A stretch of 64,000 bases of DNA, from contig NZ_LMUR01000018.1 of the NCBI RefSeq assembly GCF_009765825.1, positions 755,346 to 819,345 on the forward strand. The letters are read 5' to 3'. Numbering within the stretch: the stretch's first letter is position 1; each line of letters opens with the position of its first letter. Position numbers and translations under genes: made by a program. The notes beneath the pieces were generated by a model. That model ran no database searches and was not told the origin of the DNA. It saw nothing but the letters and a program-made list of their open reading frames with translations. Shown piece after piece: positions 34,127-42,587 of this stretch. Source of the stretch: Granulicella sp. L60 (GTDB lineage Bacteria; Acidobacteriota; Terriglobia; Terriglobales; Acidobacteriaceae).

Positions 34127-35485
34127 ATGCGACGATTACAACCGGTTGTTTGGTCGAAGGGCGTGTTCCTCTCTCCGCAGCACCTGCAGGCGCAGGACCA
34201 CTTTGTAGAGGACTCGCTACACTTTGTTGTCGAATCCCTGTCGTCCTGGAGCTGGGGTTTTCTCTCCCTGCAGTTGGATATTGCAGCGATCAGCGCAGGC
34301 ATGTTTCAGGTGGTGAGTGCCGCTGGGCTCTTCCCTGACGGGCTTGCGTTTGACTTGGCTGATGCGGACGATGCTCCAGGCTCCCGCGCCCTTGATGATT
34401 GCTTTGAGGATGGCCACGCCGCCTGCATCTTCTATCTCGCGATTCCGCAGCGCAGGCCAGGAAGAATCAATGTGGGGTCACAACGGAGCGGGCTGAGCAC
34501 CCGTTTTTATACAGAACTGCAAATGCTTCGCGATGAGAATAGTTCCGGCGTTGAGAAGCCGGTACTACTGGCTCGGAAGAATCTTCGTATTGTTGCCGAA
34601 GGTGAGAATGTGGAGGGTTCTGTCATGCTGCCGATGGCCAGAATTATCAAAACAGAGGCAGGGCAGTATCGTCTAGACCGCGACTTTATTCCGCCGATGA
34701 TGAATGCTGCGGGAAGTGAACGCTTGACCGGACTGATGCGCAGCTTGGTTGAAGTACTGGTCTCACGCAGTGGACAGCTCTCCGGCGTGCGACGTCAGCA
34801 AAACCAATCGCTGGTAGACTTCAACGCCGCCGATGTCGCCAACTTTTGGCTGCTGTACACCATCAATACACATCTACCCGCCCTGCATCAGATGCTGCAA
34901 GCCCCACACGTTCATCCCGAGTTGGTGTACACACAGGTGCTTACACTTGCGGGCGCACTTACCACTTTTTCAAAGAGCATCTCGCCACTCGACCTCCCCA
35001 AATATGACCATAGAGATCAAGGAAGCTGCTTCCTCAAGCTGGATGCCTTGCTGACGGAGCTACTCAATACCGTAATCCCGAGCAGGTTCCGTTCCTTGCC
35101 TCTTCGTGCTGTGCGAGATTCTATCTATGTCGCGGAGATCGGCGACGATGCGATCTTTGCAACATCACGCCTGTATCTCGCGATTGCGGCGGACATTCCG
35201 ACCGCGGAGCTGATAGCGCGCACCCCTGCTCTGGTAAAAGCATGCTCCGCAGCCCACTTGGAAAGACTAATCAGCCAGGCACTCTCTGGCCTCTCGATGA
35301 CACACCTGCCCTCTCCGCCACAGGAGATTCCTGTGAAACTTGCTTACGAATACTTCAGTCTCGAGCGTGCTGGCGCCGCGTGGGAGTCGATCAAGAGGGC
35401 AGGGGATTTCGGTGTATACGTTCCTGGCGAGATCGCCAATCCGCGTATGGAATTGATTCTTCTTCCAGAAGGCAAGACTACCTAG
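34127..35485 (+). CDS. tssK: Type VI secretion baseplate protein TssK, copy 1
   Basis: A 452-residue TssK, the trimeric adaptor that joins the baseplate (TssEFG) to the membrane complex (TssLM). The start region RRLQPVVWSKGVFLSPQHLQAQDHF is the family hallmark (VxWxxGxFLxPQHxQxQ). The middle shows EKPVLLARKNLRIVAE and the C-terminal receptor-binding part ends with FGVYVPGEIANPRMELILLPEGK. The ATG at 34127 is chosen because AGGA lies 9 bases upstream and the hallmark starts there. It is separated from the other T6SS genes by 5 kb of debris and unknown genes; a second TssK lies at 40534. Both copies keep full length. Confidence 0.9.
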   Translation: MRRLQPVVWSKGVFLSPQHLQAQDHFVEDSLHFVVESLSSWSWGFLSLQLDIAAISAGMFQVVSAAGLFPDGLAFDLADADDAPGSRALDDCFEDGHAACIFYLAIPQRRPGRINVGSQRSGLSTRFYTELQMLRDENSSGVEKPVLLARKNLRIVAEGENVEGSVMLPMARIIKTEAGQYRLDRDFIPPMMNAAGSERLTGLMRSLVEVLVSRSGQLSGVRRQQNQSLVDFNAADVANFWLLYTINTHLPALHQMLQAPHVHPELVYTQVLTLAGALTTFSKSISPLDLPKYDHRDQGSCFLKLDALLTELLNTVIPSRFRSLPLRAVRDSIYVAEIGDDAIFATSRLYLAIAADIPTAELIARTPALVKACSAAHLERLISQALSGLSMTHLPSPPQEIPVKLAYEYFSLERAGAAWESIKRAGDFGVYVPGEIANPRMELILLPEGKTT

Positions 35486-35891
35486 TCAAATTGGTCTCTA
35501 TTGCGAGCCGGTGTTTGACCCGCGCGCTCAATGATACTGAATCACAACAAGCGAGTTTTATCATTGCTGGAATTGGTTCAGTTCGCCCTAAAGAGCAATG
35601 CCATTTCACCTCACTTTGCCCCTCCTTGGTAAGAGGAGGCCGGGTATCATAGGCGATATATTTGTTTTTCGCTTTTCGCTCGTCTCTCCGCAGAATCAAC
35701 GATAGTTTGGCGAACCGTAGAAAATCCTTGGCTTGGTTGTGTTTGGCCATTTTTCCCTACTTTAGGAAACGAACCTGCGGGGAGGATGTCTGTGGTAGAC
35801 GGCATTGATCCCCATTTCGGGTTTTCAACAACAAGGTAACCATGATTCTTGAGTTCAGCCAAGATGCTTGCAATGAACCGCCGAGAGATCA

Positions 35892-36287
35892 TCATGGGGT
35901 CCTGGACGCCAGGAAAGAAAACAGCCAATTCGTTTTCCATTCCTTGGGTGAAGTCGTAATTCTGGGCTTCTGCACCATGGTTGAAGCCTGGGTATTGGAA
36001 CGGCGACAAGCCAGATTCAATTCGCGAATGACATCCAATACATAGGTCGTTGCCGTTGACCCTCCATGAGGGTCTCCATAATCGAATACCTTCTGGCCCG
36101 TTTTGAAATTGCTGCTGTGGGGAGCGACCATCCACAGATCGTAATCTCCCGGCTTTTGCCTCTTCCAGCTCTTTTTGCAGCTGACACAATTGTTGGAATG
36201 GGACAAAAAATCTCCCCGTTCCTGGTTTGTTAGCTCGTCGTCAATAAAAAGCTGAATCATGACGCTGTAATCAGCGTGATGTTTCAT
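35892..36287 (-). pseudogene. Broken anti-sigma factor-like gene with a zinc-finger start
   Basis: The first 40 residues, MIQLFIDDELTNQERGDFLSHSNNCVSC, fit the HxxxCxxC zf-HC2 start of anti-sigma factors, but the expected continuation (KELEEAKAG) is in another frame from about 36180. Downstream parts in either frame show no membrane helix or known domain. The ATG overlaps the stop of the sigma pseudogene by one base (TGATG), the usual sigma/anti-sigma arrangement. Confidence 0.55.
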
Positions 36288-36655
36288 CAGTGTGAGGCTT
36301 TTCCGCAGCCTAGAGGGCCAGACGTTTCAGCTAATAATGTTCGCAATTTAGCACGCGCTCTTGCATCTTCCCGTGAGATGAGAATCTCATGCGAGTCGCG
36401 CGCATGGGCAAGCAAGACATCGCCCCCCTCCTGGCCATCCACTTCGACAAGAATCGGCCACGACTTGCGTTTTCTAATCTGATTTAGCCAAATGTTTCGA
36501 AGAATAGTGAAAACCATCCCTTCACATTGCTGTCTTGCTTGAGCCGATGCTGTGCCTCTAACGCGCGTGCATACGCTCCTGTACCAAATCTTCCGCCTCG
36601 GCGCTATTACGAGTCAGCATAAGGGCATAGCCATATAACGCATTGAGAAATTCCA
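36287..36655 (-). pseudogene. Broken ECF sigma factor gene
   Basis: Three successive frames give region 2 of an ECF sigma factor: EFLNALYGYALMLTRNSAEA with EDLVQERMHAR and a stop, then RALEAQHRLKQDSNVKGW, then FTILRNIWLNQIRKRKSWP. After ILISRED the sequence jumps to ARAKLRTLL, the normal end of region 4, so the helix-turn-helix that reads the -35 box is deleted. It is therefore doubly disabled: two frameshifts and a region-4 deletion. Confidence 0.75.
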
Positions 36656-36800
36656 GACCGAAGCCTCTTCTCACTATTTCGGCCGACTCTCTGAAAGACC
36701 ATTATTGCCTTCTCTACGAGATGCATTTCTTAATTGTCAGAGTGATGTAACCACGATACAGCTGGGAGTGGAATAAAACGAAGGAGTGCGGTGTTCTTAT

Positions 36801-38108
36801 ATGCAGAATATTCTTCGAGGTATTTCTCATATGCTGTACCAATACCTGACTCACCGTGACAACCTGCACTACATTGAGGGTCTCCACCTCCTCTTTCTCC
36901 TCCAGAGGCTGGTGAACGAGGCCCCCCTTCTCCCCGCAGACGGAGATGGTACACTCCAGGCTCCCTGGAGGTTTAGAGAAGCAGCTCAGTGGATGCACTG
37001 TGCCAGCAAGTTGACAGGGGTTGACGATCAATACCTCGTGGTGGGGGGGAGGCTCCTGAAAAAGGACAAAAGCCGGTATATCAGCGATCAGGGTCCTGCG
37101 TGGTACAGCCGTGTTGAGGCAGCAACGTCAGGCAATAATCTGAACGGAAATGCAAACGCAATTTTCGGTCCACCGGCTGCCCCTCCACCTCCGGGTATGT
37201 CGGCTGTCCCTCGACCTCCGGTTTCACCGGGATTCTGGGAGCTGCAGAGTACAGCTCCAAACAAGGCGTTTGGGGGGAATGCGCCGAAATATCGCGAGGT
37301 CGCAGAAAACATTGTTGAACCGGGCAGGAATTTGCCCGAGAACACCGAAAACAGCAGGGCCGCAGGTCTACTGCAACTGCATCGCCCCATTTCCAGTTGG
37401 GCGATGGCCACCAAACAGCCTGCATTGCTGCGAGCAATGCGGGCCTTTTTGAAGAATGAGAGCGCCTTGTTGTTGGCTCCGAAAACCTCCAGCAATGTTG
37501 CAAACTATTCCCGCATGCAGACCATGCTGCCCGTGCTCACGGCGGCTATGTTTCTGGCCGAGCCTTCGCGCAATCTGCGGGCGTTTCCGGTCAATCTGAT
37601 GCTGCTGGACATGGCCTCTAGGGGCACGTACACCCTCGATCAGATCGTCTGGCATCCATACGATCTACGAATTCCGGGAAGGCAGCCATACTTTGATGAA
37701 GAAGTGGAAGCCGTCAATATCCAGGGGCCTGTTGCGGCAAGGCGTCAGATGGCAGGCGTGCGTAAGATCGAAGACATGCATCTAGTCGGAGGTGTGATGC
37801 CTGCCAGCCCGACCAAAGGAGGTGACCTCGGTAAGTTGAAGCCCAGCATCCCGAAGAACAAAGGAAAACTTCCGCAATTCGCGCAATTTGACTATATTCA
37901 CCGAAAAGAAATCTCGGTCTTAGCGCGATGGTGTCAGACAATGGAGCCGGGAACGTGGCGGGCGTCTGGTGCTATCCCGCAAGGCGCCACTGCGGTTGGG
38001 TGGGGCGACGTCGTCTATCAACCCCGCAAAAATGCTCATTTTTACGATGAACTCCTGAGACTCCAGAGTAAAATTAGCAGCCGAACACGTTCACTGGATT
38101 CGATGTGA
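36801..38108 (+). CDS. Unknown 435-residue protein inside the T6SS locus
   Basis: I do not recognise this protein. A long uninterrupted frame with AAGGAG upstream (14 bases before the chosen ATG; GTG at 36786 and ATG at 36831 are alternatives). The first 100 residues are helical and charged; a proline-rich linker follows near residues 130-145 (GPPAAPPPPGMSAVPRPP). The remaining 290 residues look globular, with the segments RMQTMLPVLTAAMFLAEPSR, YTLDQIVWHPYDLRIPGRQP and WCQTMEPGTWRASGAIPQGA. There is no signal peptide or PAAR/MIX motif that I can see. Its place between the two tssK genes on the same strand suggests a T6SS accessory protein or effector, an inference from context only. Confidence 0.55.
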   Translation: MQNILRGISHMLYQYLTHRDNLHYIEGLHLLFLLQRLVNEAPLLPADGDGTLQAPWRFREAAQWMHCASKLTGVDDQYLVVGGRLLKKDKSRYISDQGPAWYSRVEAATSGNNLNGNANAIFGPPAAPPPPGMSAVPRPPVSPGFWELQSTAPNKAFGGNAPKYREVAENIVEPGRNLPENTENSRAAGLLQLHRPISSWAMATKQPALLRAMRAFLKNESALLLAPKTSSNVANYSRMQTMLPVLTAAMFLAEPSRNLRAFPVNLMLLDMASRGTYTLDQIVWHPYDLRIPGRQPYFDEEVEAVNIQGPVAARRQMAGVRKIEDMHLVGGVMPASPTKGGDLGKLKPSIPKNKGKLPQFAQFDYIHRKEISVLARWCQTMEPGTWRASGAIPQGATAVGWGDVVYQPRKNAHFYDELLRLQSKISSRTRSLDSM

Positions 38109-38161
38109 ATACGTGCATGGGCACATATCCGCCAACTCCTGCAGCTTGCAATCATCGATCC

Positions 38162-38966
38162 TTAAAAAGCCTTCGTGCATTTGTCAGAGCAAATATTGCC
38201 GGTTGTATCGATATATTGTCTGAGCCAACGCGAAGCGTAGGCGATAGCTACGGTGGCTTGGAAGTTCTGTTTGAGTTTATCGAACCTGGTGGCGAGCCTG
38301 CGGAACTGCTTGAGCTGAGCGAAGGTTCGTTCTATGCGGTTGCGCTGGCGATAGAGCGTACGGTCGAAGGTGCGTTGGACCTTGCGCATGGATCGCGGTG
38401 GAATCACAGCCTGGATGTTGCGTGTCGCGAGATGGCTGAGGATCGAGTCGGTATCGTAGCCCTTGTCGGCTAGCACCGCTTCGGGCCGACGGTCGCCGAG
38501 CAGTGCGATGGCTTGGGTGCAGTCGTGGGTCTGGCCGCCGGTCAGCACAAAGCTGAGGGGGAGGCCAAGCGCATCGGCGAGTAGATGAATCTTGGTCGTG
38601 AGACCTCCTCGACTCCGCCCCAGAGCGGTCTCCGAAGCCATTTTTTTCGCGCCGTCGCGGCCTGATGGTGAGCGCGAACGACACTTGAGTCGATCATGAC
38701 ATACCGGTCTCCCGGTCCTTGAGCAGATCGGCGAGAGCCGATCCCAGACACCGGTCCCTGCCCATCGCGTAAAACGCTTGTGGGTCGTCTTGTACTTGCC
38801 ATAACGCTCGGGCATATCTTGCCAGCGCATGCCCGAGCGCAGCACCCACAAGACACCATCCACGAACCGCCGGTCATCCTCCGCCGGTCGTCCAACCGTC
38901 CCAGCCGCATTAGAAGGTACGTTTGGGCTAACAAGTCGAATACTCTTCCGGACCTCATGAATGCTC
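38162..38966 (-). mobile_element. IS5-family insertion sequence, transposase frameshifted
   Basis: The minus strand encodes an IS5-group DDE transposase in pieces: VGRPAEDDRRFVDGVLWVLR and MPERYGKYKTTHKRFTRW in one frame; RYVMIDSSVVRAHHQAA (first catalytic Asp region) in a second; then GRSRGGLTTKIHLLADALG, PEAVLADKGYDTDSI (second Asp) and RQRNRIERTFAQLKQFRRLA (Glu region) back in the first. Two frame changes bracket the first Asp, so no single frame gives an active enzyme; a programmed shift is possible but unlikely twice. The N-terminus opens after a TAG with no clear start. I could not find terminal inverted repeats by eye. Confidence 0.8.
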
Positions 38967-39053
38967 TGCTAGCTGAAGAATCGCAACGGTGTTTGAATCA
39001 GAATAAGGGGTGCCCTAAATCCCAGGGAAAACCGCTAAGCACCTGGTTGGCGC

Positions 39054-40355
39054 TTAGCGGTGCAGTAGCAAGACAGTTACCAGAATGAGCACCAAAGCCA
39101 TCGCAAATAAGTTAGCGATCAGCAGCAGAGGTATATATTGCTGCAATCTGTTTGTTGGAGGCGCTGCGGCTGGCGCAACCTGCCCACCTGAATGTGGCGA
39201 CATTGCCTGCGGGACAACCTGCGACGAGTGGGCTAGAAGCGACGACACCTGAGATGACGGTGAATGGGCCGAAGCAGCGGCCATCCATTGTTGTGGAGCC
39301 ACCGCAGAAGACACCGATGGGGCCGGTACATGAGGAGCAAGCCTCTGCTCCGCGGGAACAGGGGTATGGGACGCCAATGTTTCGGCTTGCAGCTGCCCGG
39401 CTGGAGTGGCTTGTATCCTCGGCTCGTCCTGACGATCTACTCTTGCTTGCATTTCGCGGAGTATGGAGCCTGAAATAATTTGCGTAAATTCGCCCGGACC
39501 GGAGGACGAGATGGCCATTTCCTGCGTTCGCGGGTTTACCGGGAGGTCTCTAGGGAGACCCGTATCCTGCTCAGCGGAAAGCGTGCGCAGCAATTGCGTA
39601 AAGCCGCCATCCTGAACAGGTTCAGCCAATGGAGGGCTGCTCGTCCTGAATGGAAAACCCTCTTCTATCCGTTTGAAATCCGTGCTTCTTGCATCAACCC
39701 GCTCAAAAAAGCTGGTGAAGTCATCTTGCGCAGATGAGCTCATCTCGTTCGTCAGGCGTGGTCCAGCTTCGTGGTCAGTCAGGGATGTGCCTGCTGCACC
39801 GGCTGCTTTTTGGGCGTCATTCGTCGATGCGCGTGGCGCCGCCAGTGATTGAAAGATCTGCGTGAACCCAAGACCAGCTTCTGTGTTCTGCCCCTCCCGT
39901 GCTGGCCTGCCAGGCGCATCAGCAGTCTGTGGACTTTGCACAGAACTCTCCACCGCGACCTTTCTAAATATCCCCGTCAAGTCAAGCTGACCCGCAGGTC
40001 GCGGTGGTATCTCCTCAAGGGTTGAATCTGTATTTCCGGGTGTTGGTCCTTTGTGAAGAGCCGCCTTTTCAGTGCCGTGTTGGCTCGCTGCTGTGGCATG
40101 GGCTTGCGAAGACGGCTGCTGACCTTCTGTTCCTGTCGCCGCGGCCTCTGCGATCGCAAAGGTCTTGGTTTCGGTGGCCGTTAGACCTCCAAGCAGCTGG
40201 GCGATCTCATCGTCACTCTTAGGAATTTTCTGCAGTCCGGCTATCGCACTGCGAGACAGAGCCTCGGTAGCGCTCATCTGCAGTCCATCAGCAGATGAGG
40301 CATCCCGAGGCCTAGCAGGACAAGCCTCGAGTTCTTGATCCTGCTTATTAGTCAA
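39054..40355 (-). CDS. Tail-anchored low-complexity protein with FTxxF-type repeats
   Basis: A 433-residue protein, Ala/Ser/Pro/Gln-rich and probably disordered, ending in one strong membrane helix (residues 407-430, IPLLLIANLFAMALVLILVT) followed by LLLHR, so it is a tail-anchored protein with its body in the cytoplasm. Five short related peptides stand out at uneven spacing: DLTGIF (125-130), FTQIF (164-168), FTSFF (213-217), FTQLL (252-256) and FTQII (290-294), each preceded by Gly/Asp and followed by a short amphipathic tail. I know no domain here. It diverges from tssK copy 2 with 178 bases between, so both may share control. A scaffold binding a T6SS partner through the repeats is an inference. 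Confidence 0.7.
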   Translation of the reverse strand: MTNKQDQELEACPARPRDASSADGLQMSATEALSRSAIAGLQKIPKSDDEIAQLLGGLTATETKTFAIAEAAATGTEGQQPSSQAHATAASQHGTEKAALHKGPTPGNTDSTLEEIPPRPAGQLDLTGIFRKVAVESSVQSPQTADAPGRPAREGQNTEAGLGFTQIFQSLAAPRASTNDAQKAAGAAGTSLTDHEAGPRLTNEMSSSAQDDFTSFFERVDARSTDFKRIEEGFPFRTSSPPLAEPVQDGGFTQLLRTLSAEQDTGLPRDLPVNPRTQEMAISSSGPGEFTQIISGSILREMQARVDRQDEPRIQATPAGQLQAETLASHTPVPAEQRLAPHVPAPSVSSAVAPQQWMAAASAHSPSSQVSSLLAHSSQVVPQAMSPHSGGQVAPAAAPPTNRLQQYIPLLLIANLFAMALVLILVTVLLLHR

Positions 40356-40533
40356 GGTTCATCCTCTCGCGAAAGGCATCGCCTCTGCGCAAAATGAAGT
40401 ACACAGGGAATAAAACATCAACGATCCCGTTATTCCCTAGGAGGCAGATAAAAATGTACGCCGTTCTCCCTGGCGACAGATAACAGTGGAAAACCACTCG
40501 CTCCAGGGACTACTTGGATCCAGACCGAAGCTT

Positions 40534-41889
40534 ATGAAATTTCTATCTCGCCCTGTGTGGTCCGAAGGTATGTATCTTGCCCCGCACCACTTTCAGGCAC
40601 AAAGCCGTTATTTCGACGATTCCATAGCCTTTCTCGCCAGCGGTTTATGGAGCGAGCCTTGGGGATTTCTTTATCTCGAAATGGACGCAAAAGCGATCTC
40701 CAACGGGAGCGCCTCGCTGTTGCACGCCTCTGGCATCTTTGCGGATGGGCTTACATTTGATATGCCCACGTCTGACGCGGTTCCGGCGACGCGCGACCTT
40801 GCGCTGCTATTTGAGCCATCTGCGACAGAGCTGCTGCTGTACCTTATGGTGCCGGGCCGCAGAAATGATGGTTATGACGCGAATATTTCACACGCGTCGG
40901 GAGACTCTCGCTACCTGAGTGCACCGCATACATTGCGTGATGAGACCAACGGACTCGACGAACGCGAAGTATTGCTCGCACGTAAGAATATTCACATCGT
41001 CACTGCGAACGAGCTTACGCCGGGGATGATATCCCTGCCACTTGCGCGTGTTGTTCGCGACGGCCGCGGGGAGCTCACCTACGACGACGAATTTGTGCCG
41101 GCAAGCCTACGCGTCAGCGCGAGCCCTGCCCTGATGTCGATGCTAAAACGATTGATTGATACCATTGGTGAAAAGAGCGCTACCATTCTGCGTGGGGCAC
41201 AGCGACCGGAACGCTTCGAGCCCGGTATTTCCGCGCTCGACATAGCCAATTACTGGTTTCTACACTCCCTGCATACTGCGTTGCCTCCGCTGCGGCACCT
41301 AATTTACACGCGGCACGCGCACCCTGCCGATTGTTTTCTTGAAGTATCGCGCCTCGCCGGTGCGCTATGCACGTTCTCCGTAGATTCCTCCCCTCGACTG
41401 CTGCCCGACTACAATCACGGCGATCCTGGCCCAATATTTCGTGCGCTTATCGCTCACATACGGCATCACCTTGAGATCGTTGTCCCCTCGAACGCTGTCA
41501 CGCTTACGTTCACGTCGGCAGGCGCCTACCTTCATCAGGCAGTCGTGATCGACGAGCGCTGCCTACACCGTTCACGCTGGATCCTCGGCGTACGCTCATC
41601 GATCGGCGAATCTGAGCAACTACAACTCGTTCCGCGGCTCATCAAGATATGCTCTGCTCGTTTCGTCCCAGAGCTCGTCAAGCGTGCGCTGCCGGGCATG
41701 ACGTTGATGCATTTGCCTGTACCGCCAACAGCGATTCGCGCAGTGGCCGACATGCAATATTTCTCAATCGATACCTCGGGCGCCTGTTGGGAACACATCC
41801 TGCAAACGAAGAGCGTCGGCATCTATATACCCGGCGAAATCGCCGACCCTGAGTTCACACTTATCGCCATCGTGGAGACGGCATCATGA
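40534..41889 (+). CDS. tssK: Type VI secretion baseplate protein TssK, copy 2
   Basis: A 451-residue TssK with the hallmark FLSRPVWSEGMYLAPHHFQAQSRYFDDSI. It aligns with copy 1 throughout (LLARKNIHIV, LDIANYWFLHSLHTALPPLRHL, MTLMHLPVPPTAIRA, VGIYIPGEIADPEFTLIAI), by eye around 35-40 percent identity, so the duplication is old. The start at 40534 is chosen by alignment with copy 1; an upstream GTG at 40486 is possible. Its stop overlaps the ATG of tssL by four bases (ATGA), so this copy is the one coupled to the membrane-complex genes and is likely the main TssK. Confidence 0.92.
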   Translation: MKFLSRPVWSEGMYLAPHHFQAQSRYFDDSIAFLASGLWSEPWGFLYLEMDAKAISNGSASLLHASGIFADGLTFDMPTSDAVPATRDLALLFEPSATELLLYLMVPGRRNDGYDANISHASGDSRYLSAPHTLRDETNGLDEREVLLARKNIHIVTANELTPGMISLPLARVVRDGRGELTYDDEFVPASLRVSASPALMSMLKRLIDTIGEKSATILRGAQRPERFEPGISALDIANYWFLHSLHTALPPLRHLIYTRHAHPADCFLEVSRLAGALCTFSVDSSPRLLPDYNHGDPGPIFRALIAHIRHHLEIVVPSNAVTLTFTSAGAYLHQAVVIDERCLHRSRWILGVRSSIGESEQLQLVPRLIKICSARFVPELVKRALPGMTLMHLPVPPTAIRAVADMQYFSIDTSGACWEHILQTKSVGIYIPGEIADPEFTLIAIVETAS

Positions 41890-42587
41890 GCAATGCACGT
41901 GCAGCGAGCCTAGCTTCCACTTTCCAGGAAGTTCTTACCGCCATCCTGCGTGTCAAGTTTCGAGCGCAGCAGGTGCAGGAGGCACAAGGATTTCGCGCGC
42001 AAATTCGCCAATCGCTGCAAACTACCATGCAACAGGCACGGGCTCTCGGCTACAACAATGAAAGCATACAGAGAGCTGTCTTTGCCGCAGTGGCATTTCT
42101 CGATGAAAGTATCCTTAATCTGCAAGACCCGGTTTTCGCACATTGGGCACGCCGTCCCTTGCAGGAGGAACTTTTCGGCGGCCACCTTGCAGGCGAAAAG
42201 TTTTTTCAGAATTTACACTCTACGCTCGCACAACAGGACTCTCCCGAGGTTGCAGATGTGCTCGAGATGCATTGCCTGTGCCTTTTGATGGGTTACCGCG
42301 GAAGGTATGCGTTCGGCAACAGCGGGGAGTTGCATGCGATGCTCCGTCAGGCTCGCGAGCGAATTGTCCGCATACGCGGAGAAGCGCGCCTACGTCCGCT
42401 ACCCACCCCTACCGCCGTAATCCCTATGCGGCGCGGTCCTGACCCGTGGACCCGCCGTCTCGCATGGACTGCATGTATCCTGGCCTGCTTCGTCCTGCTC
42501 GCTTTCGGCGTCTACGAAGTCTCACTCTCTGCCGACGCTCCGCGTCTGCAGGCAGATAGCCAGGTTATCTATCAGGGGGGATTGTGA
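41886..42587 (+). CDS. tssL: Type VI secretion membrane-complex protein TssL (DotU/IcmH family)
   Basis: A 233-residue inner-membrane protein. The cytoplasmic hook domain has the DotU signature: FAAVAFLDESILNLQD, WARRPLQEELFGGHLAGEKFF, and EMHCLCLLMGYRGRYAF. One C-terminal membrane helix is near residues 190-212 (LAWTACILACFVLLAFGVYEV), leaving a short periplasmic tail; no OmpA/peptidoglycan-binding extension. TssL pairs with TssM to anchor the secretion apparatus. It overlaps tssK by ATGA and the GTG of tssM by GTGA. Confidence 0.92.
   Translation: MSNARAASLASTFQEVLTAILRVKFRAQQVQEAQGFRAQIRQSLQTTMQQARALGYNNESIQRAVFAAVAFLDESILNLQDPVFAHWARRPLQEELFGGHLAGEKFFQNLHSTLAQQDSPEVADVLEMHCLCLLMGYRGRYAFGNSGELHAMLRQARERIVRIRGEARLRPLPTPTAVIPMRRGPDPWTRRLAWTACILACFVLLAFGVYEVSLSADAPRLQADSQVIYQGGL

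Noticed and set aside
35647..36189. A 180-codon minus-strand frame in the sigma/anti-sigma debris
   Set aside because: Its start is the out-of-frame continuation of the broken anti-sigma gene and the rest shows no known domain, so it is not reported as a gene.
37140..37260. Short C-rich repeats in the unknown 435-residue gene, first considered a CRISPR-like or VNTR repeat
   Set aside because: They only encode a proline-rich linker; the repeats are irregular and have no spacers.
38105..38473. A plus-strand frame over the IS5 transposase
   Set aside because: Antisense shadow of the transposase, no independent support.
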